A DNA stretch of 18,080 bases, from the NCBI GenBank assembly GCA_045538075.1, contig JAZSQT010000035.1, positions 1 through 18,080 of the forward strand. Direction: 5' to 3'. A program made the position numbers and the translations under genes. The notes below the pieces were generated by a model. It was not told the origin of the DNA and did no database searches. It worked only from the letters and a program-made list of their open reading frames with translations. Position 1 is the first letter of the stretch, and each line of letters opens with the position of its first letter. This stretch comes from JAZSQT01 sp045538075. GTDB taxonomy: Bacteria; Chrysiogenota; Deferribacteres; Deferribacterales; Mucispirillaceae. Below are positions 6,234 to 13,421 of the stretch, one piece after another.

Positions 6234-8330
6234 ATGAAAAAATACGCTATAGATAATTTAGATTGTCCAAATTGTGCTGCAAATTTAGAAAATGCAATTA
6301 ACAAAATGGAATGTGTTAATAATGCAAAAATTGTTTTTGCTACAAAGAGTTTATATATAGATACTAATGATATAAACAAAGTTAGACGAGAAGTTTCATC
6401 AATAGAACATGATGTGATTATATCTGAACTTGATGAAAGAAAATCTAATACTACAACTGATAATTATAATTTTACGAAAGAATTAATCTTTATAATTTCG
6501 TCAATAGTAGTTTTTTTTGCTGGAGTTTTATTTATTCAATATTATAAAAGTGTGCCGTTAGTTTATTTTGGTTATAGTATTTTAGGTATAGTTTACTTTG
6601 CTACTGGTAAAAACGTAATAATTTCTGCCGTTAAAAATATAAGCAAAGGCAAAATTTTTGATGAAAACTTTCTTATGACTTTTGCAACTATTGCTGCATT
6701 TTTTATTGGTGCTTATAATGAAAGTGTTGCAGTAATGCTTTTTTATAGAACTGGCGAGTTTTTTCAAGACTGGGCAGTTAATAAATCTAGACGGTCAATA
6801 AAATCTTTAATAGAAGTGCGACCAGAATACGCAAATGTAATAGTTGATGATAAAATAATGAAAGTTAGTCCAGAAAGTGTATCTGTTGGAGATATTGTTA
6901 CTGTTACAGCTGGAGAAAAAGTATCCCTTGATGGCGTTATTGTTAAAGGTGAAACAACCCTTGATTGTAGAGCTTTAACAGGTGAATCAATGCCTAAACG
7001 TGCTAAAATAGGCGATTACGTTTATGCTGGTAGTATTAGTTTAACTGGTGCGATAAATATAGAGGTTGTAAAACCTTTTAAAGAATCTTCTGTATCAAAA
7101 ATCCTTGATTTAGTAGAAAATGCAGTAGCAAACAAAGCAAAAACAGAAACATTTATTACAACTTTTGCCTCTTACTATACGCCAATAGTATTTTTTATAT
7201 CATTAAGTGTTGCTTTGATACCACCATTATTAAATTTTGGTTCTTTTTCTGATTGGATATATAGGGCATTAGTAGTATTAGTTGTGTCTTGCCCTTGTGC
7301 TTTATTAATTAGCGTTCCCTTAGGTTATTTTGGTGGTATTGGTCTTGCATCAAAAAGGGGCATATTAGTTAAAGGTGCAAATTATTTAGAAGCATTATCA
7401 AATATAAAAGCCGTTGCTTTAGATAAAACTGGGACACTTACTAAAGGTGTTTTTAAAGTTACTAAAGTTGTAGCTTATAATAATTTTACAGAAACAGAAG
7501 TATTAAAATATGCTGCAATGGCAGAAAGTTTATCAAACCACCCAATAGCAAAATCAATTAAAGATGCAGTCAATAATCTTGGAGATTTTAATATAGAAAA
7601 TTACGAAGAAATACAAGGTCATGGCATTAAAGTAAATATTGATAATATGGTGTTATTAGTTGGTAGTGATAAACTTCTTCATAAATTTAATATTCATCAT
7701 AGTAACGAAGTTTGCAATTTAGCTGAGGGAGTAGCCCATATTGTAGTAGATAATAAGTATGCTGGTTATATTATTATAAGTGATGAAATAAAAGATGAGG
7801 CAAATAAAGCTATCGTTGCTTTAAGAAAATTAGGCGTAGAAAATATTGCTCTTTTAACTGGTGATAATAAGTATTCTGCAGAAAAAATAGCAGGTCAAGT
7901 TGGAATAAAAGAGTATTACACAGATTTATTGCCAGAAGATAAAGCAGAAATTTTCAAAAAATTTACTAATAAAATTAATAAAGGTAAATATGGCAAAATA
8001 ATGTATGCTGGCGATGGTATAAACGATGCTCCAGTTCTTGCTTTAGCTGATGTTGGTGTATCTATGGGTAAATTGGGTAGTGATGCAGCAATAGAAACGG
8101 CAGATGTAGTAATAATGGACGATTCTTTAATGAAATTATCTGAAAGTATAAAAATTGCAAAAAAAACTAAAAATATAATTTGGCAAAATATAATTTTTGC
8201 TTTAAGTATCAAGTTGTTATTCGTTATTCTTGGGTTGTTTGGTGTAGCTACTATTTGGGAAGCAGTTTTTGGAGATGTTGGAGTTGCCCTATTAGCATTA
8301 TTAAATTCTGTTAGAATAATTAAGAGCTAA
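6234..8330 (+). CDS. zntA: P1B-type Zn/Cd/Pb-translocating ATPase
   Basis: Inner-membrane pump that uses ATP to export divalent metal from the cytoplasm. The 698-residue product has an N-terminal metal-binding domain with a CPNC motif (Cys11, Cys14), a run of membrane helices, and the transport-site motif CPC (353-355). The catalytic core has the phosphorylated Asp397 in DKTGTLT, His436-Pro437 in the nucleotide-binding domain, and GDGINDAP near residue 593. In the last helices Lys660 and the DVG motif at 681-683 are 21 residues apart, as in the Zn/Cd/Pb subgroup; copper pumps lack this pair. This supports Zn/Cd/Pb rather than Cu transport, and the neighbouring SmtB-like sensor agrees. The ATG at 6234 has only a weak ribosome-binding site, so expression may depend on the upstream gene. 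The symbol follows the E. coli orthologue; cadA is an equally fair label. Confidence 0.95.
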   Translation: MKKYAIDNLDCPNCAANLENAINKMECVNNAKIVFATKSLYIDTNDINKVRREVSSIEHDVIISELDERKSNTTTDNYNFTKELIFIISSIVVFFAGVLFIQYYKSVPLVYFGYSILGIVYFATGKNVIISAVKNISKGKIFDENFLMTFATIAAFFIGAYNESVAVMLFYRTGEFFQDWAVNKSRRSIKSLIEVRPEYANVIVDDKIMKVSPESVSVGDIVTVTAGEKVSLDGVIVKGETTLDCRALTGESMPKRAKIGDYVYAGSISLTGAINIEVVKPFKESSVSKILDLVENAVANKAKTETFITTFASYYTPIVFFISLSVALIPPLLNFGSFSDWIYRALVVLVVSCPCALLISVPLGYFGGIGLASKRGILVKGANYLEALSNIKAVALDKTGTLTKGVFKVTKVVAYNNFTETEVLKYAAMAESLSNHPIAKSIKDAVNNLGDFNIENYEEIQGHGIKVNIDNMVLLVGSDKLLHKFNIHHSNEVCNLAEGVAHIVVDNKYAGYIIISDEIKDEANKAIVALRKLGVENIALLTGDNKYSAEKIAGQVGIKEYYTDLLPEDKAEIFKKFTNKINKGKYGKIMYAGDGINDAPVLALADVGVSMGKLGSDAAIETADVVIMDDSLMKLSESIKIAKKTKNIIWQNIIFALSIKLLFVILGLFGVATIWEAVFGDVGVALLALLNSVRIIKS

Positions 8331-8357
8331 ATTATTGATAATTAATGATTAAAAATA

Positions 8358-8387
8358 TTCAAAGTAAAATATTTTTGTTATTATAAT
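8358..8387 (+). promoter_or_regulatory. Putative promoter of the aldo/keto reductase
   Basis: TTCAAA (8358-8363), an 18-base spacer and TATAAT (8382-8387) lie 54 bases before the aldo/keto reductase ATG. The -10 box is perfect but the -35 box is weak, and the region is nearly all A and T, so chance matches are easy. It would let the gene be expressed separately from the exporter. Confidence 0.4.
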
Positions 8388-8440
8388 TATTTAAAGCTAT
8401 TTTAATCTTAAGTAAAAGTTTTAAGGAAAAATAGTTTTTT

Positions 8441-9292
8441 ATGAAAGAAGTTATATTAAATAATGGGATTAAAATACCGTTGCTTGGTTACGGTGTATAT
8501 AAAATTGAAGATTTAGATTTATGTGAAAAATGTGTTATTGATGCAATAGATGTTGGTTATAGGCTAATTGATACAGCTTCATCTTACTTAAATGAAGAAG
8601 CCGTTGGAAATGCTATAAAAAAATGTCATAAACCACGAGAAGAGCTTTTTATCACCACAAAATTATGGGTTCAAGATACTGGATATGAAAATACTAAAAA
8701 AGCCTTTAATAAATCTATGGAAAGGTTACAACTTGATTATATTGATTTATATTTAATTCATCAACCTTTTGGTGATGTATATAGTTCTTGGAGAGCTATG
8801 GAAGATTTGTATAATCAAAAAAGAATTAGAGCAATAGGTGTTAGCAATTTTTATCCAGATAGATTAGTTGATTTATCAATACATAATCATATAAAACCTG
8901 CCATTAATCAAATAGAAGTAAATCCTTTTTGTCAACAAATAGAAAGTGATAGATTTTTTAAGTCATACAATGTTCAAAGTGAGGCTTGGTCGCCTTTTGC
9001 TCAAGGAGAAAAAGATATATTTAATAATAAAATATTAACTGAAATAAGCAAAAAATATAATAAAACAGTAGGGCAAGTTATATTAAGGTGGCTTACTCAA
9101 AGAAGAATAGTAGCTTTATCAAAAACTACAATAAAAGATAAAATGGAAGAAAATTTTAACATATACGATTTTGAGTTATCTGAAAATGATATGGAGATTA
9201 TAAAAACTTTAGATGAAGAAAAAAGTGTATTTTTTTCCCATAGAGACCCAGAAATGGTAGCAGAAATTTCTGCATATAGGCTTGATATATAA
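8441..9292 (+). CDS. Aldo/keto reductase
   Basis: NADPH-dependent cytosolic oxidoreductase with a TIM-barrel fold that reduces aldehydes or ketones. The 283-residue length is normal for the bacterial 2,5-diketogluconate-reductase-like branch. The catalytic tetrad is present: Asp44 and Tyr49 (IDTASSYLNEE), Lys74 (ITTKLWV) and His107 (LIHQP). The segments GVSNF, NQIEVNPF and ALSKTTIKDKMEEN match the family's barrel and cofactor-binding elements. An AAGGA ribosome-binding site lies about 13 bases before the ATG, a little far. It is 110 bases downstream of the metal exporter and may have its own promoter. Its stop TAA ends only two bases from the stop of the convergent btuC gene. The substrate cannot be predicted. 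Confidence 0.93.
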   Translation: MKEVILNNGIKIPLLGYGVYKIEDLDLCEKCVIDAIDVGYRLIDTASSYLNEEAVGNAIKKCHKPREELFITTKLWVQDTGYENTKKAFNKSMERLQLDYIDLYLIHQPFGDVYSSWRAMEDLYNQKRIRAIGVSNFYPDRLVDLSIHNHIKPAINQIEVNPFCQQIESDRFFKSYNVQSEAWSPFAQGEKDIFNNKILTEISKKYNKTVGQVILRWLTQRRIVALSKTTIKDKMEENFNIYDFELSENDMEIIKTLDEEKSVFFSHRDPEMVAEISAYRLDI

Positions 9293-9294
9293 AA

Positions 9295-10266
9295 TTATAT
9301 TCGTTTATTTTTTATAATTAAGAATATAAAAAAAGGAGCACCAAGCATTGAAGTAATAATGCCTACTGGCATTTCAGTGGGAGCAAATATATTTCTTGCT
9401 ATCGTGTCGCAAATTGTCAAAAATGCTCCACCAAAAATTATTGTTACTGGCATTAAATTTATACTTGATGAACCAACAAATATTCTGCATATATGAGGCA
9501 CCATCATACCAACAAATCCAATAGGTCCACACAATGCAACTACACAGCCAATCATAATAGATATCGTAAAATATATAATTGCCGAAGTAGTTTTAGTATT
9601 TAATCCTCTTGCAGTTGCAGTTTCATCACCCATAGATAATAAATCAAGTTCTCGTCTATAGCTTAACATAATTAAACTGCCGATAATACCAATAGGCAAA
9701 AGCATTAATACATCTTGCATATTTGAGCCACTAATACTACCAATCATATAATAAATAATTCTATTGGCACTAATTAAATCAACAGAAAACTGGATAAACA
9801 TAATTAAAGCAGAACATAAAAAATTAAGGGCTACTCCAACAAGTAGCAATCCAGCATCATTTTTTGCACCCATTAATGAAGCAGTGCCATATACTATTAC
9901 TATTGATAATAAAGCTCCAACTAAGGCAAAAACAGAACCACCAAAAAATATAGGTAGAGATATATTAAAACCTAAAAAGAAGTAAATTGCCGTGCCAAGA
10001 GATGCTCCACTTGAAACTCCTAAAGTAAAAGGTGTTGCAATTGGATTTTTAAACATAGCTTGAAAAACTAACCCACCTAAAGCAAGGATAGAACCAGCCA
10101 AAAAAGACATTAATACACGAGGAAGTCTTATTTTGTAAAAAATTTCTTTTTCTATACTATTTTCTCTTAATGATGATAAAGTTACATCTTGGATACCTAT
10201 AAAAGGTGAAATTAACAAGACTAATATAGAAAAGAATAATATTATTATAGTAAATTTATTTTTCAT
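9295..10266 (-). CDS. btuC: Vitamin B12 ABC transporter permease (BtuC/FecCD family)
   Basis: Inner-membrane permease of 323 residues with about ten hydrophobic helices, of the FecCD/BtuC family that carries cobalamin, haem or iron-siderophore complexes into the cytoplasm. Family landmarks include RLPRVLMSFLAGSILALGG near the N-terminus, the GLVFQAMFKNPIATPF segment, and CGPIGFVGMMVPHICR, which contacts the ATPase. The sequence alone cannot separate B12 from siderophore permeases. The B12 assignment rests on the cobalamin riboswitch at the head of the operon and on the BtuF-like binding protein. Its ATG overlaps the end of the ATPase gene by 11 bases, showing tight coupling. It is last in the operon. 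No clear terminator follows, because the convergent aldo/keto reductase gene ends two bases away. Confidence 0.88.
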   Translation of the reverse strand: MKNKFTIIILFFSILVLLISPFIGIQDVTLSSLRENSIEKEIFYKIRLPRVLMSFLAGSILALGGLVFQAMFKNPIATPFTLGVSSGASLGTAIYFFLGFNISLPIFFGGSVFALVGALLSIVIVYGTASLMGAKNDAGLLLVGVALNFLCSALIMFIQFSVDLISANRIIYYMIGSISGSNMQDVLMLLPIGIIGSLIMLSYRRELDLLSMGDETATARGLNTKTTSAIIYFTISIMIGCVVALCGPIGFVGMMVPHICRIFVGSSSINLMPVTIIFGGAFLTICDTIARNIFAPTEMPVGIITSMLGAPFFIFLIIKNKRI

Positions 10267-11041
10267 TTTGACTTAAATTCCTTGGCAATAATTGGGGAGC
10301 ATTATTATCGCCTTTAACGTATAAAAAGGTAGTATTAAATAAATTATCAAAATATTTGTTGTTATATGCTTCTAAATAGTTTTCGTAAAATATTTGGTTA
10401 CTTTCTTTTATGCCTAACATTTTGCTTTTAGATAGCAATGCGTAATTTAAATCATGAGTTACTGTAATCATAGTATAATTTTTTGACTTATTGATACTTT
10501 GTAACAATTCATTAATTTCTGTAGTAGCTTTAGGGTCAAGATATACTGTAGGTTCATCAAGGATTATAATAGGGGCTGATTGAGCCAATGCAGAACTTAT
10601 AAAAACTTTTTGTCTTTCGCCACCACTTAATGTGTATAATTTTCTATCTTTTAAATGGTATATGTTAGTTTCAGTCATAACATTATTTATTATATTTTTA
10701 TCTTCTTTATTTATAGCACCAAAAGAAGTCATATACGTATATCTACCGTATGTAACGTATTCTTCTACAGTAAAATCGTAGCCATAGCCAGTGCTTTGAG
10801 GGACGTAACTAATAATTTTTGATAATTCTTTTCTTTTATAATGGTTAATATCTTTATCTAAAATTAATATTTTGCCACTTGTAGCTTTAATTAATCCGTT
10901 TAGAAGTTTTATTAATGTAGTTTTTCCAGCTCCGTTTGAGCCAATAATAGATATATTTTCACCTTTATTAACGGTAAAATTTATATTTGATAATAAAATT
11001 TTATTTTTTATTTTATAAGTAACATTTTCAATTTTAATCAT
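10256..11041 (-). CDS. btuD: Vitamin B12 ABC transporter ATP-binding protein
   Basis: Cytoplasmic ATPase of 261 residues that powers import through the BtuC-type permease. All nucleotide-binding motifs are present: Walker A GSNGAGKT (34-41), Q-loop Gln82, signature LSGGE (138-142), Walker B IIILDEP with catalytic Glu163, and the switch His196 (TVTHDL). The length and motif order match the FecE/BtuD/FhuC group. It sits four bases downstream of the binding-protein gene and overlaps the permease gene, so the three are translated as one unit. Specificity for cobalamin comes from the operon's riboswitch rather than from this protein. Confidence 0.9.
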   Translation of the reverse strand: MIKIENVTYKIKNKILLSNINFTVNKGENISIIGSNGAGKTTLIKLLNGLIKATSGKILILDKDINHYKRKELSKIISYVPQSTGYGYDFTVEEYVTYGRYTYMTSFGAINKEDKNIINNVMTETNIYHLKDRKLYTLSGGERQKVFISSALAQSAPIIILDEPTVYLDPKATTEINELLQSINKSKNYTMITVTHDLNYALLSKSKMLGIKESNQIFYENYLEAYNNKYFDNLFNTTFLYVKGDNNAPQLLPRNLSQNEK

Positions 11042-11045
11042 AAAG

Positions 11046-11912
11046 TTAATTCCATATAGACTTATAAAAATAATCTAAAACAATAGGCAATCTTGGGCCA
11101 ACTAAAGACATTACACTTTCATTAGTAACAAATATTTTATTATTTTTTTTCGCATTAATATTATCATTTATAGTATTCCATTCTTTGATAGTGCCACTTG
11201 CAGCATTATGTGTAATTTCTATAATGATATCTGGATTTAATGTAATAATGGCTTCAATAGATAATTCTGGATACGGTCTATCTTCTTGTAACGCATTAGT
11301 TGCACCTAATAGTTCTAATATATCGTTATAAATACTGCTGCGACTTGCAACAGTAACTTTTTTGATAGTGCCACTTCCTTCTGGGCGAAAAACTACAACT
11401 AATACTTTCGGTTTATTTTTATTGTTTTTTAAGTGGGAATATTTAGAAACTTCATTAGTGATTTTGTTTTTTGCTTTTAAAGCATTTTCTGTGTTATTAA
11501 AAGTTTTGCCTAATATATCATAAGAGTTAATTAGACCATTAATACTTTCTGTATCAATCGTAACAGTATTGATATTAAGGTTATTGAAAATATCTTTTTC
11601 TCTATCCATTCCATCGTTTATTACTGCATAATTTACACCTAAACTTAAAGCATATTCGTAATTTATGTTAGAATAAGAGCCAAGTTTATTTATATTTTTA
11701 GCTTCTTCTGGATAGTTGCAAAAGGTAGTATTGGCGACTAAATTTTTCCCTAACCCAATATCAAAAATTAATTCTGTAATTAATGGAGACGTGGAAGCGA
11801 TTTTATAAGTTTCAATATTTGATGTATTACTATTTTTATCTATTTTTATTATAAAAATATAGTAAAATACGAGTAAAATAAGTATTATTAGCGTTACGAT
11901 AATTTTTTTCAT
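11046..11912 (-). CDS. btuF: Cobalamin-binding periplasmic protein (BtuF-like)
   Basis: Substrate-binding component of the ABC importer, 288 residues. A short positively charged N-terminus and a hydrophobic stretch (about residues 4-22) act as a signal peptide or membrane anchor; no lipobox cysteine is visible. The mature part begins with the BtuF-type pattern IASTSPLITELIFDIGLG...NTTFCNYPEEA and has two lobes joined by a long helix, as in the helical-backbone binding proteins for B12, haem and siderophores. A strong AAGGA ribosome-binding site lies six bases before the ATG. It is 97 bases after tonB and four bases before the ATPase gene. The FCNYPEEA segment and the upstream riboswitch favour cobalamin; a siderophore or haem ligand is the alternative. 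Confidence 0.87.
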   Translation of the reverse strand: MKKIIVTLIILILLVFYYIFIIKIDKNSNTSNIETYKIASTSPLITELIFDIGLGKNLVANTTFCNYPEEAKNINKLGSYSNINYEYALSLGVNYAVINDGMDREKDIFNNLNINTVTIDTESINGLINSYDILGKTFNNTENALKAKNKITNEVSKYSHLKNNKNKPKVLVVVFRPEGSGTIKKVTVASRSSIYNDILELLGATNALQEDRPYPELSIEAIITLNPDIIIEITHNAASGTIKEWNTINDNINAKKNNKIFVTNESVMSLVGPRLPIVLDYFYKSIWN

Positions 11913-12009
11913 AAAATTCCTTAAAAAATAATATAAAATTTTCTCATAATAAATTACTTCTTAATTTAAATTAGATAATTATATTCATATAGAATAATAG
12001 CAAAGCTAT

Positions 12010-12675
12010 TTAATCTTCTAAAGAAAATCTAATTTTTAGTCGCATAACTGAAGCTACAGCTATGCCATTTATTTTTGCAGGTATAAATTGAGACTTAGGG
12101 ATAATAGCAAGAGCTTCTTTATCTAAAGCCTCAAAGCCACTTGAATTTATAACTTTTGCTTCTTTTGCTTTTCCAATTTCTGTAACTATTAGTTCTATTG
12201 TTACAACGCCTTCTTCGCCGTTTATTCTGCTTTTTCGTGGATATTTAGGTTTAGGTATTTTATGAGCCTTTGGAGATACGTTGCCACTATCTTTGCCGTG
12301 TATATCGTATCCTTGTTCTGCTTTTGCAATATCTATTTTGTTAGAATTATCTAATTCTATTTTTTCTTCATCTTTATTTTGATTTTTTTCTATAGATATT
12401 TTTTTGTTATCTCGCTTTTTTATGGGTATCTCGCTTTTTTTTGTAACTTTTTCAGATTTTTCAACTTTATTAACTATTTTTTTATTTTTTTCTTTATTTT
12501 CTATTTCTTGTGGAGCAATATTTACGTTTGTTTTTGAACCTTTTTTTGCAACAGAAATTTCAATAATAGTAATATTGTCTGCAATCTTATTATCAAAATT
12601 ATCTCTAAAAGAGGCAAAAATAACACTGTGAAACAATATAGAAAAGGCTATAGCAAAAATAAAAACTTTATTCAT
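12010..12675 (-). CDS. tonB: TonB family energy-transducing protein
   Basis: TonB spans the periplasm and couples the inner-membrane proton motive force, through ExbB/ExbD, to outer-membrane receptors. The 221-residue product has an N-terminal membrane anchor (about residues 3-21) and a long charged linker rich in Lys and Glu (about 40-120). The compact C-terminal domain starts at the KPKYPRKSR segment and runs to the end, with GVVTIELIV and the SSGFEALDKEA helix typical of TonB. The linker is Lys/Glu-rich rather than Pro-rich. It is the first gene after the cobalamin riboswitch, so it is probably dedicated to B12 uptake. No ExbB, ExbD or receptor gene is in the window. The ribosome-binding site TAAGG, nine bases upstream of the ATG, is complementary to part of the riboswitch aptamer. 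Confidence 0.9.
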   Translation of the reverse strand: MNKVFIFAIAFSILFHSVIFASFRDNFDNKIADNITIIEISVAKKGSKTNVNIAPQEIENKEKNKKIVNKVEKSEKVTKKSEIPIKKRDNKKISIEKNQNKDEEKIELDNSNKIDIAKAEQGYDIHGKDSGNVSPKAHKIPKPKYPRKSRINGEEGVVTIELIVTEIGKAKEAKVINSSGFEALDKEALAIIPKSQFIPAKINGIAVASVMRLKIRFSLED

Positions 12676-12781
12676 TAATTAAAGCCTTAATCTAAATTTT
12701 ATATGATTTATTAGTATGATTGTAAAAATAGGTGTTTAAATACTTCATTTCATTCTCCATGCTCAAGAATAGATAATAAAA

Positions 12782-12932
12782 ATGTATTGTCAGGTCTCCA
12801 TGGCTTGCTTTCATTCTAATCCTTAACCTTCCCAATATTGTAAAATATCAGTGGTATAACATAAGGCTTCGTCTAGCTTACAGTCGCTTGAGCGGCAGAA
12901 GATTTTCACTCCTTTCCCTAAAACGAATACAT
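12782..12932 (-). ncRNA. Cobalamin (AdoCbl-type) riboswitch
   Basis: Read on the minus strand, the conserved blocks of the cobalamin aptamer appear in order: AGGGAAAGGAGTGAAAA (12903-12919), CTGCCGCTCAAGCGACTG (12881-12898), CCACTG (12849-12854), GGGAAGG (12827-12833) and AAGCCATGGAGACCTG (12791-12806). The ends pair perfectly as ATGTATT (12926-12932) with AATACAT (12782-12788), closing the P1 stem. The element lies between a promoter and tonB, 107 bases before the tonB ATG. Cobalamin binding is expected to lower expression of the B12 uptake operon. No clear intrinsic terminator follows, which suggests control of translation initiation. Confidence 0.93.
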
Positions 12933-12957
12933 GTAACATATTTATAAGTTGATTGTT

Positions 12958-12986
12958 ATATTATTATTTTATTTAATTCTATGCAA
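12958..12986 (-). promoter_or_regulatory. Promoter of the riboswitch-tonB-btuFDC operon
   Basis: On the minus strand TTGCAT (12981-12986), a 17-base spacer and TAATAT (12958-12963) form a good sigma-70-type promoter. Transcription would begin near 12951, about 20 bases before the first stem of the riboswitch, as expected. Confidence 0.65.
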
Positions 12987-13350
12987 CATTTTTTTAAAAT
13001 TGTATCTATTTAATAATATAACATTGTTATAAAATAACAGATTATTAACTTTTTTAATTGTTTGTTGTTGAGAATTTACTTGTTGTATAAAATTTGTAAA
13101 ATACGACTAAAAACGTCTTAAAATATTGGTTAAATAGGATATTTTTGGTATTGTTAAATTTGTGGTATTTTACTAAGAAATTTTTTGTATAATTTATTAA
13201 GATTATTTAATATAAATCTACAATATATTTTTATTTATTAAATAATACTTAATAGTTGCAATAATTATTTAAAATTTTTTTGATAATAATTGAAGATAAT
13301 AATAAATTGTAAAAGAATAATATATTTTAGTTAAAAGATTATTTATAAAA
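12987..13350. other. AT-rich intergenic stretch without a gene
   Basis: No open frame with a ribosome-binding site or recognisable product is visible here on either strand. The only clear structure is a 7-1-7 inverted repeat TATAACA-T-TGTTATA at 13017-13031, 30 bases upstream of the -35 box of the B12 operon, which could be a regulator site. The rest is low-complexity A/T sequence between the B12 operon promoter and the groEL terminator. Confidence 0.5.
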
Positions 13351-13378
13351 AAACTGGCTAATAAAAATTAGCCAGTTT
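13351..13378 (-). terminator. Intrinsic terminator of groES-groEL
   Basis: AAACTGGCTAAT (13351-13362) and ATTAGCCAGTTT (13367-13378) form a perfect 12-bp stem with a four-base loop. On the minus strand it is followed by a T run, about 45 bases after the groEL stop. The plus-strand side is also T-rich, so it may act in both directions. Confidence 0.9.
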
Positions 13379-13421
13379 ATATTTTTGTTGTAGATTAAAT
13401 GAATAAAGTAGTGGAAAATGA

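Noticed and set aside
8353..8376. A/T-only hairpin after the metal-exporting ATPase
   Set aside because: The stem contains no G-C pair, so it is too weak to call as a terminator.
11996..12010. Six-base-pair hairpin (AATAGC-AAA-GCTATT) just after the tonB stop
   Set aside because: It is short and not followed by a T run on the minus strand, so it is not a convincing terminator between tonB and btuF.
12692..12760. A 22-codon open frame (starting MENEMKYLN) in the leader between the riboswitch and tonB
   Set aside because: It has no clear ribosome-binding site and no recognisable product, and such frames are common by chance in this sequence. Most likely it is part of the riboswitch expression platform.
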